Shown: positions 38,001 through 50,000 of the stretch, piece by piece | How positions within the stretch are numbered: the stretch's first letter is position 1 | Layout of the letters: each line of letters starts with the position of its first letter | Assembly: GCA_963716735.1 (NCBI GenBank) | Contig: OY970321.1 | Coordinates: 930,001 to 994,000, forward strand | Direction of reading: 5' to 3' | Source of the DNA: VRUE01 sp963716735 | GTDB lineage: Bacteria; Actinomycetota; Thermoleophilia; Solirubrobacterales; 70-9 | Length of the DNA: 64,000 nucleotides | The notes under the pieces: generated by a model | Seen by the model: the letters and a program-made list of their open reading frames with translations, nothing else | Databases searched by the model: none | Told to the model about the DNA's origin: nothing | Translations under genes and position numbers: made by a program

Positions 38001-41000
38001 ACAGGAGCTCCTCGCGATCTGAGCCCAGGGCCACCGCCCTGTGCTCGAAGGCGGAGCGGGTCGTGGCGAGGGAGTAGGCGACGTCGGTGGGGTCGAGGTC
38101 TGGGTGCTCGCGCAGGTGGGCCGCGAGGCGCTCCGCCGCCTCGGCCAGGGCCGGCTCTGCTTTGGCCGAGAGCGGCAGGGGGATCGGGCTGGGGAGGGGC
38201 AGGGTTGCGGATGCCCCTCCCCCCTGCCCGTCCTTGTGGAGGTCGCCCGGGTCCAGTCCGCCCGGGGGAGCCTCCTCCAAGATCAGATGTGCGTTGGTGC
38301 CGCTGATGCCGAAGGAGGAGACGGCGGCCCTACGTGGCCGGTCGCCCGACTCCCACTCGACCTGCTCGGTCAAGAGCTCTATCTCCCCGGCCTCCCAATC
38401 CACGTTGGAAGAGGGGGCGTCGACGTGCAGGGTCTTGGGCAGGACGCCCGCCCGCATCGCCTGGGTCATCTTGATCACGCCGGCGACTCCCGCCGCTGCC
38501 TGGGTGTGGCCGATGTTGGACTTGATCGAGCCCAGGCGCAACGGCTGCTCCCTGTCTTGGCCGTAGGTGTTGAGCAGCGCACCCGCCTCGATCGGATCGC
38601 CAAGGGTGGTTCCCGTTCCATGCGCCTCGACCGCGTCGACGTCCTTGGGCTCGAGGCGGGCGTTGGCAAGGGCCTGGCGGATCACCCGCTCCTGCGAGGG
38701 ACCGTTCGGTGCGGTGAGCCCGTTGGAGGCGCCGTCCTGGTTGACGGCCGAGCCCCTGATCGTGGCGAGCACCCGGTGGCCGTTTCGCTCCGCGTCTGAG
38801 AGGCGCTCGAGGACGAGCATGCCGACGCCCTCTGAGAAACCGGCGCCATCGGCCGCCTCGGCAAAGGCCTTGGAGCGCCCGTCGGGAGCGAGACCGCGCT
38901 GGCGGCTGAACTCGGTGAAGACCTTGGGGGTGGCAAGCACGGTCACTCCACCCGCGAGCGCCAACGAGCACTCACCCGTGCGCAACGCCTGGCCGGCGAG
39001 ATGCAGCGTGACCAGCGAGGAAGAGCAGGCGGTGTCGACGGTCATCGCCGGCCCCTCGAGGCCGAGAGCGTAGGAGGCGCGGCCGGAAACCACGCTGCCG
39101 GACCCTCCCGCCGCTACATAGCCCTCGAGCTCGGCCGGAGTCGTGCCACCTCCGTAGTCGTGGTACATGACCCCGGCGAAGACGCCCGCCGGCTCGCCGC
39201 GCAGCGAGGCCGGGTCGATGCCGGCGTCCTCCAGCGCCTCCCAACAGGACTCGAGCAGGAGGCGCTGCTGGGGATCCATCGCCAGCGCCTCGCGCGGGGC
39301 GATGCCGAAGAACTCGGCGTCGAACTCGCCGGCGGCGCGGAGAAATCCTCCCTCGCGGGTATAGCTGGTCCCCGAGTGGTCGGGATCGGGGTGGTAGAGG
39401 CGCTCGACGTCCCAACCTCGGTCGGCGGGAAACTCAGAGATGCCGTCGCGGCCCTCGGCGACCAGCCGCCAGAGGTCGTCCGGCGAGCCGACCCCGCCGG
39501 GATAACGACAGGCCATGCCGACGATCGCGATCGGCTCCTCATTCACCCGGGCTCCGACGGCAACCCGCCTGGCGATCCCGCTCGCTGCCGCCTCGGCCAG
39601 CAGGAACTCGGCGAGGGCGGCACAGCTGGGGTAGTCGAAGACGACCGTCGCCGGCAGGCGCAGCGCGGTGGTCGTGCTCAGCCGGTTGCGCAGCTCGACC
39701 GCGGCGAGCGAGTCGAAGCCCATCTCCTTGAAGGCCATGGCGGGATCGATCGCCTCGGCGGAGCCGTGGCCCAGGATCGCCGCGACCTCGCCGCGGACCA
39801 GATCGAGGACGAAGCTCTTGCGCTCGGCCACGGGCAGGCCAGCCAGCCTCGAGGCAAGCGAGCCGGTGGCCGCGCGGCGGCGCGGAGTGCGAACCAGGCT
39901 GCTGAAGATCGGCGGCAGGACGCCGGCCGACGCCTGACCCCGGAGGCTAGCGAGGTCGAGTGGCACCGCCACCGATCCGGCACGACCGGCCACCAGTGCC
40001 GCGTCGAAGAGCTCGAGGCCCCGCTCATCGCCGAGCGCCTCGATGCCCGAGCGCCGCATCCGCGCCAGGTCGGCCTCACCCAGCTGGGAGCTCATGCCGC
40101 TCTCGCGCTCCCAGAGACCCCACGCGATCGAGGTCGCGGGCACGCCTTCGGTGCGCCGTCGCTCGGCGAGCGCGTCGAGGAAGACGTTGGCGGCGGCGTA
40201 GTTGGCCTGGCCGGGACCGCCAAGAGCTCCAGCCGCCGAGGAGAAGAGGACGAATGCCGAAAGGTCGAGGTCCCCGGTCAGCTCGTGCAGGTTCCAGGCG
40301 GCGTCTGCCTTGGGGGCGAAGACACGCGCGACCCGCTCGGCGTCCATCGCTTCCACCGTGCCGTCGGCGAGCGCCCCGGCCGCGTGGATCACCGCGCCCA
40401 GCGGCCGCCCCTCGGGAATCGAGGCGAGGAGCTCCTCCAGCGCCTCGCGATCGGCGACGTCGCAGGCGGCGATCGTGGGCTCAGCCCCCAGCGCTTCGAG
40501 CTCCCCTCTCAACTCCTTGGCCCCCTCTGCCTCCTCGCCACTGCGGCTGACGAGCAGCAGGTGACGGGCGCCGTGGCGCTCGGCCAGATGGCGGGCGAGC
40601 AGTGCGCCGAGGCCGCCGGTTCCGCCGGTGATCAGCACGGTGCGCTCGGGGTCGATCGCCGGCGTGGCGTCCTCCTCGGGCTCGCCTGCTGTCGTGCGCG
40701 CAAGCCGCGGCACAAGCACAACCCCCTCGCGCAAGGCGATCTCAGGCTCCTCGGCACCGAGGGCGAGTGCCGCCCCCATCGCCGCCTCGGAGGCCTCGCT
40801 GCCATCGCTGTCGATCAGGGCAAAGCGCCCGGGGTGCTCGGAGAGCGCGGAGCGGATCAGACCGAACAGCGGCGCCGCGGCGAGGTCGGGGGCCTCGCCG
40901 CGGACAACCACTGCGCCTCGGGTAACGAACACCAGGCGCGCTTTCCCGAAGTCTTCTGAAGAGAGCCACTGCTGGACGGCGTCCAGCGCGGCCAGCGTGG

Positions 41001-44000
41001 CGGCGCGGGCCGCCACGGCCGGGGAGACCTCCTCCCCGGGGGCCTCGTAGCGCCAGAGCTCGACGTCGGCGGGTGCCTCGACTCCCTCGGTGAGGGGGGC
41101 CTCGGTCCACTCGATGCCGAGCAAGCCGTCGGGGCGTTGCCCGGCGCCGCGCAGCTGGGCGGGGTCCAGCGGACGCAGGGCGAGCGCTTGGACCGTTGCC
41201 AGGGGGGCGCCGCCCTGGTCGGCGAGCCGCAAGGAGAAGCTCTCCCCCTCGGGGCTGAGGGCGACCCGCAGTCCCTTGGCACCCTCGGCGAGCACCGAGA
41301 CCCCGCCCCAGGAGAAGGGCAGCCGCGTCTCCGCGGGGCCATCGGGGGTTGTAAGCCCGATGGCGTGCAGGGCAGCGTCGAGCAGGGCCGGGTGGATGGA
41401 GAAGCGCCCAGCGCCCTGGGCCTGCTCCTCGGGCAGCGATACCTCGGCGTAGATCCGCTCGCCTTCGCGCCAGGCGGCGGTCAGGCCCTGGAAGGCGGGT
41501 CCGTAATCGAAGCCGCTCTCGGCGAGGCGGTCATAGATGTCGTCGACCCCGAGCGGCTCTGCCCCCTGCGGTGGCCAGGCGTCGAGGGGCTCGGGCATGG
41601 CCGCGGGCTGCTCTGAGAGGTAGCCGCTTGCGTTCTGGGCCCACTCCCCTTCCTCGCCGTCGGGGCGGGAGTGGATCGAGATTTCGCGGCGACCCTGCTC
41701 GTCGGGCCCGGCGAGGGAGACCTGGACCCGCACCGCTCCCTGCTCGGGGAGGATCAGCGGCGCCTGCAGGGCGAGCTCCTCGATCGTCGGGGCCCCGACC
41801 TCCGCACCGGCCCGCAGCGCCAGCTCGACGAAGGCCGTTCCGGGCAGCAGCACGGCGTCCGCCACGACGTGGTCGGCAAGCCAGGGATGGGTCTGCAGCG
41901 AGAGGCGGCCGGTGAGGGTGAGGCCGCCGTTCTCGGGGTCCTCGATCTGGCCGCCGAGGAGCGGATGGTCGGCGTCGCCGATGCCGGCCGCGCCGAGGTC
42001 CCCGGCGCCGGCCCCCGAGGACAGCCAGTAGCGCTTGTGCTGGAAGGGATAGGTGGGGAGGGGCACCTGGGTGGCGCCGGTGTCGGCGAAGAAGGTCCCC
42101 CACTGGACCTCTGCTCCCGCCGCGTGGGCCTGAGCGATCGCCGTCGCGACCACGTCGGCCTCCGGGCGGCCCTCGCGCAGGGTCGGGACGAAGGCGGCCT
42201 GGGCGTCCTCACCCACAGACTCCTGGGCCATCGCGCAGAGCACCGGGTCGGGGCCGAGCTCCAGGTAGGTGCTGGCTCCCAGGCTCTCGAGGGTCCTGAC
42301 CGCGTCGGCAAAGCGCACCGCCTCGCGCACGTGGCCGACCCAGTAGGCGGGGTCGGTGGCCTGCTCGGCGCCGAGCAGCTCGCCGCTGACGTTGGAGACG
42401 ATCGGAATCGTCGGCTCGCCGTAGGTGAGGGCATCGGCGACCTTGGCGAACTCCTCCAGCATCGGATCCATCAGCGGCGAGTGGAAGGCGTGGGAGACGG
42501 CGAGGCGTTTGGTTTTGCGGCCCTGCTGCTTCCAGTGGGCGCGAACCTCGTTCACCGCCTTCTTGGTGCCGGAGAGGACGGTCGCGCTCGGGCCGTTGAT
42601 CGCGGCGATCGCCAGCTCGTCCTCCCTGCCGGCGATCGACTCGGCGACCTCGGCCTCGGTGGCTTCGAGGGCGGCCATCGCCCCCTCGGCGGGAAGGGCA
42701 CCCATCAGGTGGCCCCTTGCGGCGACGAGCTTGGCCGCGTCGGAGAGATCGAGCACTCCGGCGACGTGGGCGGCGGCGATCTCGCCGATCGAGTGGCCGG
42801 CGAGGAGGTCTGGCTTTAAGCCTCGCTTGGCCAGCGCCTCATGCAGAGCGACCTCGACCGCGAACAGGGCCGGCTGGGCGTAGGTGGTGTTCTCGAGCAG
42901 CTTCTCGGCCTTTTTGCCCGTGGCGAAGACGACCTCGCCGAGCGGGGTCGCCAGATGGGGGTCGAGCTGCTCGCAGACCGCATCGAATGCGGCGCGGAAA
43001 TGGGCGTCGGACTCATGGAGCTCCTTGCCCATGCCGAGTCGCTGGGAGCCCTGGCCGGTGAAGAGGTAGGCGAGCTTGCCTGCGCCCGCTCTGGCGGTGA
43101 AGACGTCGGGCGAGGGGTCCCCGTTGGCAAAGGCCGTAAGGGAGGCGAGCAGCTCCTCGCGATCTGAGCCCAGGGCCACCGCCCGGTGCTCGAAGGCGGT
43201 GCGGGTCGTGGCGAGGGAGTAGGCGACGTCGGTGGGGTTTAGGTCGGGGTGCTCGCGCAGGTGGGCCGCGAGGCGCTCTGCCGCCTCGGCCAGGGCCGGC
43301 TCCGCCTTGGCCGAGACGGGAAGCGGGATCGCGCCCCCTGCGACTTGCTTGGAGGAAGTGCCCGAGCCCTCCCCTGCCTCCCCTGCGTCCCCCGCCGGAG
43401 CGGGCTCGGGCGCCTCCTCCAAGATCACGTGAGCGTTGGTGCCGCTGATGCCGAAGGAGGAGATGCCGGCCCTGCGCGGCCTATCGCCCGCCTCCCACTC
43501 GACCTGCTCGCTCAGCAGCTCGATCTCCCCGGCCTCCCAATCCACGTTGGAAGAGGGGGCGTCGACGTGCAGGGTCTTGGGCAGGACGCCCGCCCGCATC
43601 GCCTGGGTCATCTTGATCACGCCGGCGACTCCCGCCGCTGCCTGGGTGTGGCCGATGTTGGACTTGATCGAGCCCAGGCGCAACGGCTGCTCCCTGTCTT
43701 GGCCGTAGGTGTTGAGCAGCGCACCCGCCTCGATCGGATCGCCAAGGGTGGTTCCCGTTCCATGCGCCTCGACCGCGTCGACGTCCTTGGGCTCGAGGCG
43801 GGCGTTGGCAAGGGCCTGGCGGATCACCCGCTCCTGCGAGGGACCGTTCGGTGCGGTGAGCCCGTTGGAGGCGCCGTCCTGGTTGACGGCCGAGCCCCTG
43901 ATCGTGGCGAGCACCCGGTGGCCGTTTCGCTGCGCGTCGGAGAGGCGCTCGAGGACGAGCATGCCGACGCCCTCCGCCCAGGCGACCCCGTCGGCTGCAT

Positions 44001-47000
44001 CGGCAAAGGACTTGCTGCGCCCGTCGGGGGCGAGACCGCGCTGGCGGCTGAACTCGGTGAAGACCGTCGGCGTCGCCAGCACCGTCACTCCGCCGGCGAG
44101 GGCAAGCGAGCACTCACCCGCGCGCAGCGCCTGGCCGGCGAGGTGCAGCGTGACCAGCGAGGAAGAGCAGGCGGTGTCGACGGTCATCGCCGGCCCCTCG
44201 AGGCCGAGGACGTATGAGACGCGGCCGGAGGCGACGCTGCCCGCCGCGCCGGCGGCGACGTAGCCCTCGACCTCGGCCCGCGGCGCCCCGCCGTTGCCGT
44301 AGTCGTGATGCATGACCCCGGCGAAGACGCCCGCCGGCTCGCCGCGCAGCGAGGCCGGGTCGATGCCGGCGTCCTCCAGCGCCTCCCAGCAGGACTCGAG
44401 CAGCAGCCGCTGCTGGGGATCCATCGCCAGCGCCTCGCGCGGGACGATGCCGAAGAACTCGGCGTCGAACTCGCCTGCCGCATGGAGGAAGCCCCCCTCG
44501 CGCGAATAGCTCGTACCGGGGTTGTCAGGGTCGGGGTCATAGAGGCGCTCCAGGTCCCAACCGCGGTCGGCGGGGAACTCAGAGATGCCGTCGCGGCCCT
44601 CTGCGACCAGCCGCCAGAGATCGTCCGGCGAGCCGACCCCGCCGGGATAACGACAGGCCATGCCGACGATCGCGATCGGCTCATCGACGGCCTGCGCTCG
44701 GACCGCAATCCGCTTCGCGGCGCCGCTCGCGGTCGCCTCCGCCAGCAGGTGGGCGGCGATCGCCGCCGGCGTCGGGTAATCGAAGACGACGGTCGCGGTC
44801 AGGCTCACCGCGGCGATCGTGCTCAGCCGATTGCGCAGCTCCACGGCGGCCAACGAGTCGAAGCCCATCTCCTTGAAGGCCCGCTCAATCTCGATCTCCC
44901 CCGGCGATCCGTGGCCCAACACGGCGGCAACCTCGGCCCGAACCAGATCGAGGACAAAATCCTCTCGGTCGGCCTCAGGCAGGTCGACGAGCTTGGCGGC
45001 CAGCGAGCCGGCGGCGGCGCGGCGGCGAGATGCACGCACCAAGCCGCCGAGGATCGGCGGCAGGGTGCCGGCGGATGCCTGAGCGCGCAGCCCGGCGGTA
45101 TCGAGGCGCAGCGCCAACAGGTGAGGACGGGCTGAATCGAGGGCGCCGTCGAAGAGCGCCAGGCCCTGCTCGTCCGCGAGCGCCGCGATCCCGGCCCGCC
45201 GCATCCGCGCCAGGCCACTCTCGCCCAGGCCGGAGGTCATGCCGCTCTCGCGCTCCCAGAGGCCCCACGCGATCGAGGTCGCGGGCAGGCCTTCGGTGCG
45301 CCGTTGCTGGGCGAGCGCGTCGAGGAAGGAGTTGGCGGCGGCGTAGTTGGCCTGGCCGGGACCGCCGAGCGAACCGACGACGGAGGAGAACATCGCAAAG
45401 ATCGAGAGATCCATGCCCGCGCAGAGCTCGTGCAAGTGTGAAGCTCCCAGGGCCTTGGAGCCGAAGACCCGCTCGACCTGCTCGCGGTCCATCGCTTCCA
45501 CCGTGCCGTCGGCGAGCGCCCCGGCCGCGTGGATCACCGCGCCCAGCGGCCGCACCTCGGGAATCGAGGCGAGGAGCTCCTCCAGCGCCTCGCGATCGGC
45601 GACGTCACAGGCGGCGATCGTGGGCTCTGCCCCCAGCGCTTCGAGCTCCTCCCTCAGCTCCTTGGCGCCCTTTGCTTCTTCACCGCTGCGACTGACGAGC
45701 AGCAGGTGACGGGCGCCGTGGCGCTCAGCCAGATGGCGGGCGAGCAGTGCGCCGAGGCCGCCGGTTCCGCCGGTGATCAGCACGGTGCGCTCGGGGTCGA
45801 TCGCCGGTGTGGCGTCCTCCTCGACAGCGACCAGGCGGGAGATGCGGGGGGCCAGTACCACCCCCTCGCGCAGGGCCAGTTGGGGCTCCTCCTCAATCGC
45901 GAGTGCCGCCGGCAGGGCGGCAGTGGATGCCTCTGAGCCGTCGCTGTCAATCAGGACGAAACGGCCGGGGTGCTCTGATTGAGCTGAACGGACAAGGCCC
46001 CAGATCGCCGCGGCGGCGGGGTCGGGGGACTCCCCCTGCTTTGCCGCCATCGCGCCCTCGGTGATCAGCGCCAGGCGCGAATCGGCCTTCGACTCATCGG
46101 CGAGCCATTGCTGAATCCGCTCCAGGGCGGCCTGGGTAGCGGCACGGGCCACCTCGCCCGCCTGGGAATGCCCCCCCTCCGACCTCCAATGCCAGAGCTC
46201 CGCCTCGGGCAGCGGGGTGATCCGTTCGGCCGGCGATACATCGGCCCACCGCACGTCCATCAGACCCTCGGAAGGCCTGTGCGGCGCCCGCAATGCCCCC
46301 GCGGTCAGCGGACGCAGCGCCAGAGCGCCAACCGTGCCCAGCGGAACGCCGGCGCCGTCGGCGAGGCTCAGCGCCACCTCGCCTTCGGCCCGGGGCGCAA
46401 TCGCGATCCGCAGCTCCCCGGCTCCCACGGCCACCAGCGAGACCCCGCTCCAGAGGAAGGGCAGCTCGAGCACACGCTCCTTCCCGACCAGGCCGATGGC
46501 GTGCAGGGCGGCGTCGAGCAGGGCCGGGTGGATGGAGAAGCGCCCCGCGCCCTGGGCCTGCTCCTCGGGCAGCGATACCTCGGCGTAGATCCGCTCGCCC
46601 TGGCGCCAGGCGGCGGTCAGGCCCTGGAAGGCGGGGCCGTAATCGAAGCCGGTCTCGGCGAGGCGGTCATAGATGTCGTCGACCCCGAGCGGCTCTGCCC
46701 CCTGCGGTGGCCAGGCGTCGAGGGGCTCGGGCATGGCCGCGGGCTGCTCTGAGAGGTAGCCGCTGGCGTTCTGGGCCCACTCCCCTTCCTCGCCGTCGGG
46801 GCGGGAGTGGATCGAGATTTCGCGGCGACCCTGCTCGTCGGGCCCGGCGAGGGAGACCTGGACCCGCACCGCTCCCTGCTCGGGGAGGATCAGCGGCGCC
46901 TGCAGGGCGAGCTCCTCGATCGTCGGGGCCCCGACCTCCGCACCGGCCCGCAGCGCCAGCTCGACGAAGGCCGTTCCGGGCAGCAGCACGGCGTCCGCCA

Positions 47001-50000
47001 CGACGTGGTCGGCAAGCCAGGGATGGGTCTGCAGCGAGAGGCGGCCGGTGAGGGTGAGGCCGCCGTTCTCGGGGTCCTCGATCTGGCCGCCGAGGAGCGG
47101 ATGGTCGGCGTCGCCGATGCCGGCCGCGCCGAGGTCCCCGGCGCCGGCCCCCGAGGACAGCCAGTAGCGCTTGTGCTGGAAGGGATAGGTGGGGAGGGGC
47201 ACCTGGGTGGCGCCGGTGTCGGCGAAGAAGGTCCCCCACTGGACCTCTGCTCCCGCCGCGTGGGCCTGAGCGATCGCCGTCGCGACCACGTCGGCCTCCG
47301 GGCGGCCCTCGCGCAGGGTCGGGACGAAGGCGGCCTGGGCGTCCTCACCCACAGACTCCTGGGCCATCGCGCAGAGCACCGGGTCGGGGCCGAGCTCCAG
47401 GTAGGTGCTGGCTCCCAGGCTCTCGAGGGTCCTGACCGCGTCGGCAAAGCGCACCGCCTCGCGCACGTGGCCGACCCAGTAGGCGGGGTCGGTGGCCTGC
47501 TCGGCGCCGAGCAGCTCGCCGCTGACGTTGGAGACGATCGGAATCGTCGGCTCGCCGTAGGTGAGGGCATCGGCGACCTTGGCGAACTCCTCCAGCATCG
47601 GATCCATCAGCGGCGAGTGGAAGGCGTGGGAGACGGCGAGGCGTTTGGTTTTGCGGCCCTGCTGCTTCCAGTGGGCGCGAACCTCGTTCACCGCCTTCTT
47701 GGTGCCGGAGAGGACGGTCGCGCTCGGGCCGTTGATCGCGGCGATCGCCAGCTCGTCCTCCCTGCCGGCGATCGACTCGGCGACCTCGGCCTCGGTGGCT
47801 TCGAGGGCGGCCATCGCCCCCTCGGCGGGAAGGGCACCCATCAGGTGGCCCCTTGCGGCGACGAGCTTGGCCGCGTCGGAGAGATCGAGCACTCCGGCGA
47901 CGTGGGCGGCGGCGATCTCGCCGATCGAGTGGCCGGCGAGGAGGTCTGGCTTTAAGCCTCGCTTGGCCAGCGCCTCATGCAGAGCGACCTCGACCGCGAA
48001 CAGGGCCGGCTGGGCGTAGGTGGTGTTCTCGAGCAGCTTCTCGGCCTTTTTGCCCGTGGCGAAGACGACCTCGCCGAGCGGGGTCGCCAGATGGGGGTCG
48101 AGCTGCTCGCAGACCGCATCGAATGCGGCGCGGAAATGGGCGTCGGACTCATGGAGCTCCTTGCCCATGCCGAGTCGCTGGGAGCCCTGGCCGGTGAAGA
48201 GGTAGGCGAGCTTGCCTGCGCCCGCTCTGGCGGTGAAGACGTCGGGCGAGGGGTCCCCGTTGGCAAAGGCCGTAAGGGAGGCGAGCAGCTCCTCGCGATC
48301 TGAGCCCAGGGCCACCGCCCGGTGCTCGAAGGCGGTGCGGGTCGTGGCGAGGGAGTAGGCGACGTCGGTGGGGTTTAGGTCGGGGTGCTCGCGCAGGTGG
48401 GCCGCGAGGCGCGACGCTGCCTGGGCCAGGGCGGGCTCTGCTTTGGCCGAGACGGGAAGCGGGATCGCGCCCCCTGCGACTTGCTTGGAGGAAGTGCCCG
48501 AGCCCTCCCCTGCCTCCCCTGCGTCCCCTGCCGGAGCGGGCTCGGGCGCCTCCTCCAAGATCACGTGAGCGTTGGTGCCGCTGATGCCGAAGGATGAGAT
48601 TCCGGCACGGCGCGGGCCGCCGGTGGACTCCCAGCGGACCTGCTCGCTCAGCAGCTCGATCTGCCCCGCCTCCCAATCGACCTTCGATGAGGGAGCGTCG
48701 ACGTGCAGCGTCTTCGGCAACACGCCTTCGCGCATCGCCTGGGCCATCTTGATCACGCCCGCGACGCCGGCGGCCGCCTGGCTGTGGCCGATGTTCGACT
48801 TGATCGAGCCCAGCTTCAGCGGCCGCTCCCGCTCCTGTCCGTAGGTGGCGAGCAGCGCCTCTGCCTCAATCGGGTCGCCGAGGGTGGTGCCGGTTCCGTG
48901 GGCCTCGACCGCGTCGACGTCCCTGGGCTTGAGACCGGCGTTTGCCAGCGCCTGCAGGATCACCCGCTCCTGCGAGGGACCGTTTGGCGCGGTCAGCCCG
49001 TTGGAGGCGCCGTCCTGGTTCACCGCCGAGCCTTTGAGCAGAGCCAGCACCGGGTGGCCGTTGCGCTGCGCCTCCGAGAGGCGCTCCAGGGCGACGACGC
49101 CCACCCCCTCCGCCCAGCCGGTGCCGTCGGCCGCCTCGGCGAATGACTTGCAGCGCCCATCGGCGGCGAGCCCGCGCTGGCGGGCGAACTCGGTGAACAT
49201 CCCCGGGCTGGCGAGCACGGTGACGCCGCCGGCCAGCGCCAGCGTGCACTCGCCGCCGCGCAGCGCCTGGGAGGCGAGGTGCATCGCCACCAGCGAGGAG
49301 GAGCAGGCGGTGTCGATCGTGATCGCCGGCCCCTGCAGGCCGAGGGCGTAGGCGACGCGGCCGGAGAGGACGCTGCTCGAGCTGCCGGTGAGGCGGTAGC
49401 CCTCAAGCTCCCCCTCGGGCCCGCGTACGCCCGCGCTGTAGTCCTGCGAGCTGACGCCGACGTAGACGCCGGTCGGGCTGGCGCCCAGGGCCGCCGGATC
49501 GAGACCGGCACGCTCGAGCGCCTCCCAGCAGGACTCCAGCAGCAGTCGCTGCTGGGGATCCATCGCCAGCGCCTCGCGCGGGGCGATGCCGAAGAACTCG
49601 GCGTCGAACTCAGCGGCGCCCGCGAGGAAGCCCCCCTCGCGGGCGTAGGAGGTGTCGGCACGGTCGGGGTCCGGATCGAAGAGGCGCTCCAGGTCCCAAC
49701 CGCGATCGTCGGGGAAGGCCGAGATTCCGTCACGACCCTCGGCGACCAAGTCCCACAGCTGCTCGGGAGATTCCGCCCCGCCGGGATAACGGCAGGCCAT
49801 GCCGACGATCGCGATCGGCTCGTCGACCGCCTGCGCCCGGACGGCAACCTGCTCGGCGCCGGGGCCGGCGCCGGCCTGCGTCAGCACCCGCTCGGCAAGC
49901 CGCAGCGAGGTCGGGTGGTTGAAGACCACGGTCGCCGGCAGGCGCAGTCCGGTGACGGCCTGCAGGCGGTTGCGCAGCTCCACCGCGGCCAGCGAGTCGA

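Larger units (their letters stand above)
33424..39537 (-). other. PKS module 3: KS-AT(methylmalonyl-like)-DH-ER-KR-ACP
   Basis: Residues 4955-6992. KS about 38265-39537, Cys 5125. AT about 36900-37925 with FPGQGAQ, RLDIVQ, GHSQGE and YAAH (close to the methylmalonyl YASH). DH about 36010-36825, HALAGTVLLP and HPALLDSALH intact. KR structural half about 35560-35990, then ER about 34570-35530 with NADPH motif HAGAGGTGSAA, then catalytic KR about 33780-34560 with GQANYAAAN. ACP about 33460-33720 with EIGFDSLASVEL. Full reduction plus a methyl-type branch is predicted. In the ER the segment that often carries a stereo-controlling Tyr reads VLGYEVPAG, unlike VLGIYPG in module 6, so branch configuration cannot be read safely. 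Confidence 0.86.
39538..44682 (-). other. PKS module 2: KS-AT(malonyl)-DH-KR-ACP
   Basis: Residues 3240-4954. KS about 43405-44682, Cys 3411. AT about 42045-43080, GHSIGE and HAFH, malonyl type. DH about 41150-41970, His and Asp motifs intact. KR about 39900-41130 with Ser and Tyr present (GALGGPGQANY) and the LAD loop. ACP about 39580-39850 with EMGFDSLAAVEL. Predicted step: a second double bond conjugated to the first. The module is a DNA mosaic: 41357-43457 is nearly identical to module 1, while 40706-41369 and 43519-43938 match module 3. Confidence 0.88.

Noticed and set aside
41937..47100. Asp instead of Gly in the DH HxxxGxxxxP motif of modules 1 and 2 (also 4 and 9) as a sign of inactivity
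   Set aside because: DH domains with HxxxD and the same final Pro are common in actinobacterial PKSs. Only module 4 also lacks the catalytic Asp segment.
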